A stretch of DNA of 64,000 nucleotides from positions 99,902-163,901 of the forward strand of contig RWJK01001956.1 in assembly GCA_004335835.1 (NCBI GenBank), in the 5' to 3' direction. The stretch is from Scenedesmus sp. ARA3. Lineage: Eukaryota; Chlorophyta; Chlorophyceae; Sphaeropleales; Scenedesmaceae. The position numbers and the translations under genes are program-made. The notes under the pieces are model-generated. The model saw only the letters and a program-made list of their open reading frames with translations. It did not search any database and was not told the DNA's origin. Below are positions 11,669 to 23,692 of the stretch, in pieces. Numbering within the stretch: position 1 is the first letter of the stretch; each line of letters begins with the position of its first letter.

Positions 11669-13044
11669 ATGAACCGAAGTGTTTGTGACAGATTATATGG
11701 ACTAAATGGCAGCACTTCAAACAAGACAGCTGCCGGCAGGCATGTGCAGCAGCACAGCAGGAGACAGCCCACCACCACGCAGTGCTCACTGCAGCAGCTG
11801 CAGACGGCAGGAGGCAGGTCCGCTACACGCACGCAGGTGAGGAGAAGCAACTATCTACTGCATGTTAAGAGCCAGCAAGCAGCAGCAGCACCGGTGCAGC
11901 TCCAGCAGCAGCAGCAGCCTGTCACCCAGGCCACCGCGGGGCTTCGCTGCTGTCCCCTTCACCCCATGGCATGCTGTAGAAGCTGCAACACACCCTTCGT
12001 AGATGCTTTCTACCAGGTGCCACTACAACCAACCTCAACCTGCATCGCATGCTGACATGCAGCCTAATCATACCTTGCTTGCCTTGCCCTTGTTCCACCT
12101 GCTGCTCACGCCCTCTCCAGGATGCTGCATCGCCATACAGCAGCCTCCGGCAACAGCAACAGCAGCAGCAGCAGCTGCAGCGCCAGATAGCACGGGCCTG
12201 GCCGCGGCCGCAGCAGGCCGTAGCCAAGGCCATGAGCTTGCGGCTGAAGCGCGCCGACAGCACCGCTGACGTGCTGGGCGTCATTGCGGAGCACGGCCAG
12301 CGCTTCAATGAGGTGGGCCTGGGGCATAAGCCTTTTGTGTTTTCTGTTGCTGCAGCTGGATGGTGTTTTTCCTGTGTGTGGGTGAACGCAATTTTGTTTG
12401 ACATGCTGAGGTGGTCCAGCCAGCAGCAGCAGGATGTGCTGTGCGTTGCGCTGCCCTGTGCAAGGTGTTGGTGTGGCTATGCCAAATTGCAGCATTTGGT
12501 ATGCACATCGTCTGTTGCATGTCATGCGGGCTCAGCATGGCCTGCTGACGCAGCAAGTTCTTTGCCACCCACACGCTGCCGCACAACGCACCAATGCTCT
12601 TCTGCGCAGGTCAACACTGCGCTTCCCAGCTGGCACAGCAATCTGTCTGCCCCGCATGCTCTGCCGCAGCATGCATGGAAAAATTGACCTTGTCCACGTG
12701 TCCGCCTGTCACTGGCCTTTCGCATGTTGCCCCTTATTTGGGGTAAAAGCAGCCGGATCACCCAGCCATGTCAACGTGTCTGCCTGTCTGTCTGCGCAGG
12801 TCAACACCGCCCTGGCCTTCTCCCAGCTTGCCAGGCAGCTGCGCTTTGACAGCAGCAGCAGCAGAGCAGCAGCGCTGCAGCACGCCAGCTACGCACAGCT
12901 GCTGCTGCTGGCAGAGCAGCAGCTGGCGGGCCTCAACCCCACTAAGCTCGCGATGATCCTTACCTCACTGGCTTGGATGAGCAGCAGCAGCAGCTGCGAT
13001 GCAGAGGCTCCTGTTGTGGAACAGCAGCAGCACGGCGCGCAGAC

Positions 13045-13093
<49 letters not shown>

Positions 13094-13386
13094 GTGCTAG
13101 TCACTCAGCAACCCATCTGCATCAGTAGTGGGGTCGCGCTGCAGGCAGTTGCGCCCGCCCGGCTGCTGCAGCTGCTGGCACGGCGGCTGCAGCAGCAGCT
13201 GCATACAGCTGAGCCAGAGGAGATCTGCCACTGCCTGTGGGCCCTAGCAAAGCTGCAGCAGCTGCACAGCTCTGCTGTTGCAGCTTTGCTAGATGCAGCA
13301 ACAGAGCATAGCTTGCGTGTGGGCTGGGTGCACCTGCTGACTGCGAAGCCGCTGAGCTCGCTGCTGTGGGTGCATGCGCAGCTGCT

Positions 13387-13418
<32 letters not shown>

Positions 13419-13449
13419 TGGGGTTGCAGCAGCAGGAGGATGCCACTCC

Positions 13450-13485
<36 letters not shown>

Positions 13486-13607
13486 CTTGCCGGCGCTGCT
13501 GCAGGCTGTGATGCATGAGCTTGCCCAGCCAGGCTTCCTGGGCACATGGACTCCTCAGGAGCTGAGTATGCTGCTGTGGAGCTGTGCAGCATTCAAGCTG
13601 CAGATCG

Positions 13608-13652
<45 letters not shown>

Positions 13653-14377
13653 GGGTGCTGCCGATGTTGCCAGCATCTGTTGTTGAGGAGGTGTGCATGC
13701 TTGCGGTGCAGCAGGTGGTGCGATTCACCCCTCAGGGTATCTCCAACATGTGCCTGGCTGCCTCAAAGCTGCTGGAGGCAACAGCAGCAAGCCAGCAGCA
13801 GCAGCAGCTGGCTGCAGTACAACCAGCAGCAAGCGTGGGTCAGCAGCAGGTGACGGTGCAGCCCAGCGTGCAACGTGCCTTGCAGCAGCTGTTTGAGGTG
13901 TTCACTGCTGCAGCTGCAGCACAGCTGCATTACTACAAGCCTCAAGAAGTTGCAAACCTCTGGTCAGCATGTGCACGGCTGCATCAGCAGCAGCAGCAGC
14001 AGCAGCAGAGGTTCACTGCATTCACTGCTGCTGTCAGTCACTATGTGCTGAACCACAGCCACCAGCTAAACCCCAGGGATGTGTTTGAGCTGCTGGCAGG
14101 GTTTGTGCAGCTCAAAAGCCCGGTTGAGCCGCCGGTGCTGCATGCCCTGCTGCATCGGCTGGGTCAGGTTTCAGCGCAGCTTCAACCCTACGAGCTGACA
14201 GCAGCCGCCTGGAGCCTGGTCAAACTGGCAGAAGCACAGGAGCAGCAGCAGCAGCTGGGTGGGGGCCTTGTGCAACCTTTGCAGCAGCAGCTGCATAGCA
14301 GGTGCCTAGCAGCAGCACAGGAGCTGCTGGATCAAATTGCCTCAAAGTTGGAGGCAGGACATGACACAGCAACGGAT

Positions 14378-14409
<32 letters not shown>

Positions 14410-15227
14410 GCAGCAGGTGTTGTCAGCCTCAGGAGCCAAGGCGGTGGTGCTGCTGCTGTGGGCAGTAGCAGGAAGTGGCTACCTTGATGAAGAATTGCAG
14501 CAGCAGCAGCGGCGGCAGCGCTTGCCAGCTGTATTGCTGACAGAGGTGCAGCGGCAAGTTGACACCTGCAGCGGTGGGGCGCTGCTGCAGCTGCTGGCGA
14601 CACTTACCAGGCTGCAGCCAGTACTGCTTCAGCGGCAGCAGTACGCGCAGCAGCTGCAGCACGTGTGTCAGCTGGCATCAGCGCGGCTGCTGCCGCTGCT
14701 GCAGCAGCTACCTGCTCAGCAATTGGTGCTTGCTGCTTGGTCCCTTCAGAAGCTGGCACCTGCCTCATGTGGCAGGCAAGCAGTTGCGGCAACAGCTGAT
14801 GCAGCAGTGAGCATGGCCCAAGACACACCTGGTGACACAGCTGGTGGCGTAACTAGTGACACTACAAGTGACAGCTGCAGTTACACTGAGGGCGCAGCAG
14901 CAGCAGCAACAGCAAAATTCACAATGTTCACTCTAGCGGAGCTTCAGCAGCGTCAGCAGCTGGCCAGCCTGCCTGCCGATGCTGCTGCTGCCCTGCTGTG
15001 GTGCTGCACTGCTGCCAGAGTGACAGTAGACGCTGCAGTGCTGCTGCCGCTGCTAGGGGCTGCTGAGCAGCAGCTACCGCATATGTCTGTGCGAGAGCTG
15101 ACGCAGCTGCTGCAGGCACTTGCACACGTGCATCAGCAGCAGCAGCAAGCCGTGGTGAGGCTGCGCTCGCGCTTGATCAGCCAGGCAGCTGACAGGTTGC
15201 TGCAGCAGCTGCAGCACTTCCTGCTGC

Positions 15228-15271
<44 letters not shown>

Positions 15272-17113
15272 CAGGCTAGGGCAGCGAGCAGGCCACGAAA
15301 GGGTGGCAGAGCACTAAGCAGCAGCAGCAGCAGCAGCAGTGTGCCACAGCAGGAGGGGTTCAGCAGCCAGGTGTTGCTCTCCATAGCAACATCATGTGTG
15401 CGTCATCCTCAGCTGCATCACAGTGAGTTGCTGCTGGCAGTCATTGAGGTGTGGCAGCAGCAGCTGGACCAGCAGCAGCAGCAGCAGCAGCAGGATGTGC
15501 AGCAGGTCCTGTCAATGCTGCTCCTGCTGGCAAAAGCAAGCAACAGCAGCAGCAGCAGTGGGTCAATGTCAGCACAGCTGCAGGACTTGCTGCAGCAGAC
15601 GCTGCCGCAGCTACAGCAGTGCCTGGCAGAGCAGCAGCAAGCGCAGGGCAATGCTACCTCAACCAGCAGCCAATTCAAAAATGCAGCAGCTGCAGTAGTT
15701 TTAGCAGCTCAGGTGTTCGCACGGCTGCAGTATCAGCCGCCGCCTGCGCTGCTGCACCTGATGGCTCGGCAGCTGCAGCAGTCAGGCCTATCAGGCATCA
15801 GCAGCAGAGACTTGGTGCTGCTGCTGCATTCGTACGTGCAGCTAGGCCTGCCTGCGCAGGGCCTGGCAGCAGCAGTTACAGCTGTGCTACAGCAAAGACA
15901 GCGCTTCATCAGTGGAAAAGCAGCAGCAGTGACAGCTGCTGCAGGAGCTATCACAGCATCTGCGGCGCTGGACGACAGGTCTCAGCTGCTGCTGCTGTGG
16001 TCGCTGCTAACCGCGTGTTACTCATCAGGGCATGAGGGGGGCAGTATGCGGCGCTTGATGGTGCAACTCGCCAGCAATGTACTGGTTGCAAACCACCAAC
16101 AGCAGCAGCAGCAGCAGCAGCAGGGTGGGGCGCTAGAGCAGCAGCAGCTTGCTCTGCAGTGCTGTGAGCTGCTGCAAACCCCGCGCTACCAGATGGTGTG
16201 GCAAGCTCTGTGCAGCAAGCTGGCAGGCAGCGGCAGAGTGCTGCACCAGCCGTTTGAGATGCTGCAGTCTCTCAGGGAGCTGACCGTGCTGCTGCTGCAG
16301 CAGCAGCAGCAGCAGCAGCAGCCGGAGGCCTCAGGTCCTGATGTGCCTGGCAGTTTCCGGCTGGCAGCAGGCCCGGCTGTTGCTGCTGCTGCTGCTGCTG
16401 CTGGCGGCGGCCCTGGCAGCTCCAGCAGCAGCAGTAGCAGGCCTAGCTGGTCTGGCAGCGGCAGTCTGTCAGCCAGCATCACTGGCAGCAGCAGGCCTGG
16501 CAGCAGCAGCTCCAGTGCCAGCAGCAGCAAGCTGCTGACAGGCAGGGCCCTGCTACATATCCTGCACAGCAGCCAGCAGCAGCGGCTGCTGCTGCTGCAG
16601 CAGCGCATAGCAGCCCAGGGGGCAGCAGCCGGCTGGCAGCAGCAGCAGCAGCAGGACGCTTTCGGGCGCCTTGCGCCGCTGATGCCGCTGTGGCTGCAGC
16701 GGCAGCAGCAGCGTGCGGGCGTCAAGGCGCTTGCGGTGCAGCTGGCTGCTGCTGGTGTGCCTGCTTCAGACATGCGGCTGGTTGGAATGGCACATGGTGA
16801 GCTTGTGCTGCTGGTCTCTGCCAGCAGCAGCAGCAGCAGCAGCAGGGGTGCTGCAGGTGTGGCAGTTGTGCTGGAGTCCACAGGCAGCAGGGCGCGCAAC
16901 ACAGGCCGGCCCCTGGGGCCAAGCTTGCTGAGGAGCAGCATGCTTGCTGCGCATGGCTACCACATGTGCAGCATGCCACTCAATGTGTGGCTGCCAAGCT
17001 GGCTGGGTAAAGGGTTGGGGCTAGGGGAACATGGTGCTGCTGCTGCTGCTGTGGAGGGCCGCAGGCAGGTGCTGCTGCAGCAGCTGCTTGACCAGCTGCA
17101 GCAGCTGTCCTGA
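11669..17113 (+). CDS. Giant OPR/RAP-like organelle RNA-binding protein
   Basis: Three exons join in phase 0: 11669-11836, 12121-12312 and 12800-17113, giving about 1557 aa. The pre-repeat segment KRADSTADVLGVIAEHGQRF continuing into NEVNTALAFSQLARQL is typical of algal octotricopeptide/FASTK-type proteins. Helical repeats follow (CHCLWALAKL, SSLLWVHAQL, LSMLLWSCAAF, EVANLWSACARL, LTAAAWSLVKL), separated by long Gln and Ser runs. The C-terminal part (VAVVLESTGSRARNTGRPLG, LLRSSMLAAHGYHMCSMPLN, VWLPSWLG) resembles a diverged RAP domain. Such nucleus-encoded proteins act in chloroplasts or mitochondria on specific transcripts. The RNA target cannot be read from sequence. The start at 11669 is chosen because it splices in phase; a nearby ATG at 11707 does not. 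Confidence 0.75.
12590..12715 (+). repeat. Exon echo in the OPR intron
   Basis: TCTGCGCAGGTCAACACTGC at 12601 repeats the acceptor and start of the main exon (TCTGCGCAGGTCAACACCGC at 12791), including a similar downstream piece. A second short copy of the pre-acceptor sequence (GTGTCCGCCTGTC) is near 12697. If the 12608 acceptor were used, the frame would close after about 24 codons. Confidence 0.8.
13046..13091 (+). repeat. CAG run encoding polyglutamine
   Basis: Encodes one of several long Gln tracts of the OPR protein; others lie near 13390, 13453, 13610, 14380 and 16300. A Ser-reading AGC run lies at 15230-15272. Confidence 0.95.
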
Positions 17114-19862
17114 GGCTGCTGCTGCATGCAGCGTTGCATGCTGCAGCGCCATTGTTGTGGCTTTTGAGCTGGTCTAAGCTGTCATTTGTGGTTGTTTGTA
17201 CATCATTCTTGTTTTCGTTCTTGTGTTGTGGCTGATGGTGGCGGCTGTCATTGTGGCTGCTGGCACGTGCATTGCCAGAAAATGCAGATTCGATTTGCAG
17301 GCCGGTGCCGCTTTGCAATGCGGGCGGATTATTTGCAGATGAAGTATCAGGGCATGCATGCGCATGCGACTGCATGTTAGCAGCCCTGTGTTGTTCGGCA
17401 TCCGTAGCATGCTGCATGTGTGCTATGCATATGTGACAATGCCAGCAGGCTTGGTGACCGTAGTGATCACGCAGATCACGGCGTTATCATCGTGATTGTC
17501 TGTATCAAATTGATTAGCTTGCTGTTTTTGTAACAGTGCACTGCTCACAGATCTCTGTGCTCGGCTGGCCAGCCAACTATGGTTGACCTTTGAAACGCGA
17601 TCTTGAACCACAGCAAACGCTGAACTTCAACTTGAAGTTGGCGGCAGATCAGAGCGTTGCAACGACAGCTTGCTGCAAGCGCGTGATTGCATTGACAGGT
17701 GCGCGTGCCAAAGGCGCAACCAACTGAGTCGCGGCATGTGTTTGGCAGTCGTTATACACCAACAGACTAATCAAGTAGCGCTACTGCTAGCAGATGGCAC
17801 CAGGCACACCGTGGCATGGCAAGATGCAAGGACAGCATGGTCCGCCGCCACAGCCATGCGCACATTGTTCAGCACCAACGAGCAGTTGCATGTGTTGCTG
17901 TGGCATGCCTGTCATGAACCCGTGCAGCAGCCTACCAGCAGCAGCTGGCGATGCGCCCATGCACGCAGACCAGCACATGCTATAAACCTCTGCAAACTCC
18001 ATGTTAACATGCTGCTGCATGTTATGCGAACGCACACATACAGCTTGGGTCCACTGCTTACATACACAATGTAAGCACTCTGTCAACAGCACTGCACGTG
18101 CTGCAGCAGCCATGCTATGGCCAGTGGCCAGAGTACTGTCGCTGGCACTGCATGAAATCCAGCCATGTTTTTGGCACTGCACGCAACACAAAGTCGGCTC
18201 GTGCGCTCCATCAACTGCAGCACAGCCGACCTCTCATGCCCACAGCAGTGCAACACAACCGGATGGCAAGTTTCCCGTCGGCTGCCAGCCATTATCGGCA
18301 GGTTATTTGCGTCTCAATACTACAGCAACAGCCACCTCCCTGAACTGCGCCATCATGCCAGGATCTGCCAACCAAGACAACGCACTACTGCTCCACATGC
18401 AGCTGCCACCTCTGTAATATGACAGTTTCCTCTGTATGCCGAGGAGTCGTGCTGATGCAGCTGCAGGGCCATGCGAAGGATGCACCATATGGTGCATGCA
18501 AACACACGCACGATAGATGCATCAACAAAATCCACGATCATTGTTGCAAGGGGCTGGCAATAGAGTCCTCAAAATCAGCTCCCGGCACTATTGTGGTACC
18601 CACTCCTGTATTTCTGGGAGCATTTCAGCTGGACTCAACTAAGTAAAGTGCATCACACGCAACAAGCAGAAGTCAGCACTTCAGCTGACTCCTGCCCTCC
18701 AAAAAGTGGCACACATGCATGTCAAGTCCACTTCCCATGACGCTATTATAAACACAAAGTGGATCCGCCAACGTAGGGTTTTTTTATGTCTTCATGACAC
18801 CCCAACCTTGAGCCTACATAAATATGCGTACGATCTTGCTGCTGCTGTGTTGCACCAGCAGCACAGATGCCATCAGTTCAGACACCATAACACGCCATCC
18901 AGAATCATACAGAGCAGCAGCAGGCGCAGTGGATCCCGATCATTTATTCTTCAAACGCAGATGAATACTAACCGCAAATCAAACGAACCGAACGCAGATG
19001 AATGCTAACCGCAAATCAACCTGAGACCTCAAGCAACATCCAGTGAAGCTCCAACGGCCGGCTGGCAGCAGCTCCCCTCTAACCGCTACTCTTTCAATGC
19101 AGCATACTGCACCGCCAAGTGCCAGCGGCACATTGCAGCATATCATGTGCTACACAGCAAAGAAGTTTGGCTCCTCCACCCGATCATGCATTCTTAAAAA
19201 CCAGCACATCACCTGAGGTTCCTCTGCACAGCACTGCGTCTGCCCCAGAGCAAGTCACGAGAATGTCGCTTGGCACCGCGGGTGTTCATGCATGCATGCG
19301 TGCAAAGCAAGCACATGACGGCACTTGCTGCTGCCACAGCACCACAGAACAACCCAGCCAACGTGTTATGTTATAACACCTCCGCGGTCAAGGTTCAAAC
19401 CGCCTGTGACAGCCTTCCTGTCTACGTTTCAACAGCAATGTAACCACCTGGCTGATGATTGATCACATTCAACCGTCATCGCCTTATGCACAAGCAGATG
19501 ACAACCAGATGATAACCGCCTGCAATTGCCACAACTGCCCCTTTATAGCTCACAGTGAGCGCCTGCCCCACAGCCGCCCCCACAGCCGCCCCTGCTCAAT
19601 GCTCATGCAGCATGCAACCAATCAACAATTACACGCTTTTCCAGCAAGAGCAACCAAGAGCAACCAAAGGAAGCTGCTTGGCAGTCCCAAACCACCAGAG
19701 GTGGCTTCCAGACCAGTTTGGCCCAGCACAGAGGCCGAACCAAACAAGCAAGGGCCAGATACGGCCACATGCTGTGCAGCATGCAACCCGGCCACATGCT
19801 CAAGCAGCATGCAAGCCCTCCACAATGGGCGCTGCGCCCTCGCTCATTGAAAGAGCGGATAG
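17114..19862. other. Intergenic region, no gene seen
   Basis: Only short frames with no coding texture occur. A TGTAA motif at 17529-17533 could be the algal-type polyadenylation signal of the OPR gene. A 37-bp tandem duplication is at 18954-19019. Confidence 0.5.
18954..19019. repeat. Two-copy 37-bp tandem repeat
   Basis: AACGCAGATGAATACTAACC and AACGCAGATGAATGCTAACC each start a near-identical 29-bp core, 37 bp apart. Confidence 0.9.
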
Positions 19863-21155
19863 TCACATGCGAGTCATGTTGACGCAGCTGCTGCCGATCA
19901 CAGACATTGAGGTGCAGCAGGTGAGCCCGGAGCAGCAGGCAGGACCGCCGGAACCACATGTGGTGGAGCCTGCTGCGCCGCATGTTGGCGGGACCTCTGT
20001 GATAATGGGGCTGGGGCTGGGGCTTGGGCTGGGGCTTGGCGCTGTGCACTTGCCGCCCACGCAGGCTTGGCCAGCGGCACAGGCTTTGTTGCATGCCCCG
20101 CAGTTGCTGGCGTCAGTTGCCAGGTTGACACACACTGCGTAAACACACGGCAGCAGCAGCGGCAGATGTCGTGAGAGCAGCGCACGGTGGTGTTGCTGCA
20201 AGCGAGCTGCAGCTGCCTAGCCGCACTTCAAGTTCGGCAGTGTTGTGTAGATGGTGGTGATGTGCTGCAGTCCTCGAGGCTTCTCTCTACTGCGCTTGCT
20301 GCTGTGGCGTGTGTCACGCTGAGGTGGCGTGTGTCACGCTGCTATCTGTCTGGGTTGATGTGTTTATTTGTGCTGCTGCTACTGCTGCTGCTGCTGCCGC
20401 TGCTGCTGCCGCTGCTGCTGCCATCATCTGGCCATGCCACGTGGGGTTGAGTCTCTGTTGGGCGTCATGCCTGCTTTCAGTACTACGCCTGGAAATGCTT
20501 GTCATCTCTCTCAACGCTGCCGTGGCAGCAGTTACCTTTTGTGTTGTTGGGTAGGGTGCAGGTGGTCCGCGGTGCTGAGCACTTGGTGGCAGCCCTCAGC
20601 CTGCCCCTTCGCACCCGTGGGGCACCATCACCCGCCTGCACAGAAATTGTCTAATCAAAAAGATAGAGGATGCTTAGACGCGAGTAGTTCTGCTGCATGC
20701 TGTGGTTCACTGGCTGCTGCTGCTGCTGCTGCTGCTGCATAACATCAGCACCGTCATGAGCAAGCTGCGTCTTTCGTGCTGGGTGCCACGTGGCCCTGCA
20801 GGATGGCTAGCAGCTGCCTGCTGCTGTGACTTTGTTTGCAGCTCAGCGCACACGCCCGGCAGACATTCAAAGTATAGATGCTAGTGGTCATGGGCTGGAT
20901 CAGCTGCACCAAGCGTTGAAAGTGCTTGCACATGCGTAGCGCTTCGGTTACAACAGCTCAAATGTGGGCACCTCCAGCTGCTGCAACTGCTGCCACCACA
21001 GCCGCGCTCTGGCGCTGCTAGTAGTACCAAGCCACTTTTTAAACGCACAGAAGGGCCATCGTACGCAGATGCACTGCATCACGCCGCCCTGTGCTGCTCA
21101 CCAGCAGGCAGGCAGTAAATATCAGCAGCAACAACCAGCTCCTCGCACAAGCCAT
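19863..21155 (-). CDS. Secreted Cys-rich, Ser-Pro-repeat protein (partial model)
   Basis: The terminal exon at 19863-20134 encodes CVNLATDASNCGACNKACAA followed by GQACVGGKC. This NCGAC...C..GQ.C..G.C pattern is common in extracellular Cys-rich (Stig1-like) proteins. A (SP)n stretch follows, then a second Cys cluster (CGSGGPACCSGLTCC). The SP run is a likely site of hydroxyproline O-glycosylation in algal walls. A candidate first exon at 21102-21155 encodes MACARSWLLLLIFTACLL, a good secretion signal. Exons between the two are not resolved, so the join is inferred. Confidence 0.55.
20317..20356. repeat. Short tandem duplication
   Basis: GGTGGCGTGTGTCACGCTG appears twice in succession within the presumed intron. 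Confidence 0.8.
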
Positions 21156-23038
21156 GACTGCCTGCTGTAACGCTGCACGAGCACTTGCAGGTAATGCTTG
21201 ACTATTAGTGCTAAGCGGGGCTACAAATTGCGGTGCTGCTGCAGGATTTACGGCGAAGGTGCTTGCTGCCGGTTTCGCGCCTCAGGCGATTGTGGGTTGA
21301 TGAGAACTGAACCTAAAATACCTTCAGTTTCTTCAAGTGTGTGCTTGTTGGCAAGCTTGGGGCAGAGACGGATCTCGGTCCCGGATAGAGCAATGGACGA
21401 TAGCTGTTGATCACTGACCACGAGCTTGAGCATAGTTTTGAAATGACGTGTCAAAGCGGAGATGGTCTGGAGCGTCTGTGACGAAGTGGCGGGCCTGTGT
21501 TATCAGTAGTGACCGCCCTTCATTTGGGAGATACGGATTGGGCCGGCATTAGGGCGGTCACGGAGTGCCCGCAAGAGGCGAAACATAGTGCTGACCGAAG
21601 CTGTTTGATTTCAAATTCACGTTCCTAATGACGATTGCTGCTTCGCCTCTGTTACTCACCTTCGCTGCGCAGGAGCAACTCCACTGGCCAGTCACTGCTG
21701 GAGAGTACAGGTGCATGTGCCTGCTACAGATGCAGCCCAATCTCCTCCATATGGTCGGCTGATAATACAATCAAACTTAGGCATTCTTCCCGTACATCGT
21801 TGCTGTGGCAGCGAGCAGCAGGCAGCACCAAGCGCTCCAGTCAAACTTGCAGCATTTGTCTCAGCAGACTGCAGGAGCGACATTAGAAGGTGTGCCTGCC
21901 ACCTTCTAAGCACAACAGGTAGGCGAGGATCAGTGGTTCTTCCAGATGCCGAAATGATTGGTTACAACCCCGTTATTCTCCGCAGCTGCACTCCCCAGCT
22001 GCCCACCACCACCACTGGCGGTACAGGTACCACGCACCAACGCGCAGCACCGTGCGCTGGTGACCAGCGGACGCCGCACAGCAGCAGCAGCAGGCAGCCA
22101 ACAACATGTCTGCAGCAATACTGACCCAATGGGTCAATCATGCGTCGACCTACCCAACTTCACTTGCTTGGCATGCATGGAGCCGTCACAACGTCACTCG
22201 AGTGACGTGCATTGCCAGGCAACACAAGCAATACAACTGACTGTGATATCTCTTTCACCAAACATGATGCCGACAACACAGCTGCAGCCGACATGCTGGT
22301 GACGCCGGCGCAAGCCGGCAACATGCAGAACAGAAACTGTGCTCGCTCACAAAGAGCAGCTACGACACAGCAGTAGACTCTATGTCTACAGCAGAAGCTT
22401 GGTGTGAAAAGCATTGGGAGTCAACCCCAACCTCCGTGTCAACGTGTAGTTCCTGCTGCGATTCGAGTTCTGAGTCATCCTTGCCTGTCGGTGCAACCCA
22501 CACAAACCATGCCCACTCCTACTCAGTAGGCTCGGAGCGCTGAGCCACTCAGCAAGGCTGAGCAGCGATTCAGTTGACTACTACTATGAAATCCTCATGT
22601 GCATGCAAACTTGCATTCACTAACAATTCGGTCAATGTTTGCAGGATGTAAGCACTGCAGCATAGCCTGCAAGCGTAACAATTGCCCGTTCCAACCATGT
22701 GCAGGCAACGGCTGCAAACACGTGCAGCCGCAGACCCCTTCTGCGCACTTCTGGTGTCCACACCACAACAAACAACCACAAACCACAGCCGCAACTTCGA
22801 ACGGCTGTCTCCCTACGACATTCTGTGAACATCGTCAAAGCAGCACTCACAGAAACTGCCTTGGCAGCAGTGCAAGCGCAGCCTGCTCAACGCCTCACAT
22901 GTCAGCTCGACAGGCGCAAGCAGCGTACTTGTATGCCCTCACGCATGCAGCTCCAAGTGCGCAAGCATCATACTTGAATGCACGCCCGTCACATAAGCAC
23001 CTTACGTGCATGCACGCAGCTCCAAATGCGCAAGCACC
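21156..23038. other. Intergenic region with small inverted repeats
   Basis: No convincing exon. It contains a GTGACCGCCCT/AGGGCGGTCAC inverted pair (about 21508 and 21552), a hairpin with a 10-bp stem at 21884-21910, an 18-bp palindrome at 22191-22208, and a GCCGGC-GCAA-GCCGGC stem with a GNRA-type loop near 22304. Confidence 0.5.
22191..22208. promoter_or_regulatory. Perfect palindrome with two TGACGT half-sites
   Basis: ACGTCACTCGAGTGACGT is self-complementary and presents two bZIP/CRE-like TGACGT motifs around a CTCGAG core. Function is inferred only. Confidence 0.4.
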
Positions 23039-23040
23039 TT
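22940..23040. repeat. Duplicated block just downstream of the orphan terminal exon
   Basis: The block starting GCAGCTCCAA (A/G)TGCGCAAGCA recurs at about 22949 and 23017, with a third partial copy. It lies in the likely 3' untranslated region of the minus-strand exon that ends at 23039. Confidence 0.7.
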
Positions 23041-23555
23041 ACTTGCCTGCAGCCTTGGCATAAGGGTGACCCCACTTAGAGCCATGTGCAGCAGCCACCT
23101 GCTGAGCAGCAGCAGCATGTGCAGCAGCCTTCGCCTGATGCGCCTGCTGCACCTGGGCCATTGTGTTTGCAACATGCTGCTGGAAGGCCTGATGGGCAGC
23201 CTGGGCAGCAGCGATCTTGCTCTGCACGTGCTGTGCGTGCGCCTGGTGCACGGCAGCAACCACGCAGCCGTGCTTGTGGTGGCACTTGGCAGGTGCAGGC
23301 GCCGCAGGGGTAGGCACGGTAGGTGCGGCAGGAGCAGCGGACTTGGTTGCAGGGGAGGAAGCAGGTGCGGATGCTGGTGCTGGTGCTGGTGATGAGACTG
23401 TTGCGGATGCAACCTGGGGAGAGGGAGAAGCACCAGCGCCGCCGCCGACTGAGACAGTAGTGCCGGGTGCTGTGACGCCGACCTGGGCGCTGGATTGGGC
23501 GGTAGCTCCGGAGACAGCCACGGTGGTGCCTGGCGCATTCACGTTGACCTGGAAG
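23039..23555 (-). CDS. Terminal exon of a secreted Ala/Pro-rich protein, paralog of the next gene
   Basis: The reading frame VNVNAPGTTVAVSGATAQ, then VTAPGTTVSVGGG, then a Pro/Ala-rich spacer, KCHHKHGCVV and an Ala/Gln/His helix ends KWGHPYAKAAGK. The xAPGTTVxV motif is shared with the LTP-like gene just upstream (VTVSAPGTTVNVQGG, VSVQAPGTNVQVGG), as is a C-terminal Lys-Trp-Gly. No convincing first exons were found between 23555 and 24212. It may be a truncated tandem duplicate or an alternative last exon of that gene. The acceptor is either CTGCAG before GCTCTTCCAG or TTCCAG before GTCAAC. Confidence 0.6.
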
Positions 23556-23649
23556 AGCCTGCAGGTGGTGAGGTGGGCAGGTGGCAGGGTGCGCGGCGTG
23601 GTTATCAAACCTGTTAGTTCAGTGTTACGGCAGTGCAAGCACTGCAGCG

Positions 23650-23692
23650 CTCGCGTTCACATTGACCTGGAGCAGCCTGCAGATAAAGAGGT
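23650..23692 (-). repeat. Exon echo upstream of the orphan terminal exon
   Basis: CTGCAGGCTGCTCCAGGTCA then ATGTGAACGCG copies CTGCAGGCTCTTCCAGGTCA then ACGTGAATGCG about 115 bp away. The echo frame closes after RLLQVNVNASAAVLALP. Confidence 0.75.

Noticed and set aside
13105..16941. Long minus-strand frames opposite the OPR exon (Cys-, Leu- or Ala-rich)
   Set aside because: They are mirror readings of CAG runs; only the plus frame carries helical-repeat and RAP-like motifs.
19960..20060. Plus-strand GLGLGLGLG frame as a glycine-rich protein
   Set aside because: It is antisense to the Ser-Pro repeat of the Cys-rich secreted protein, which has the clear Cys motif.
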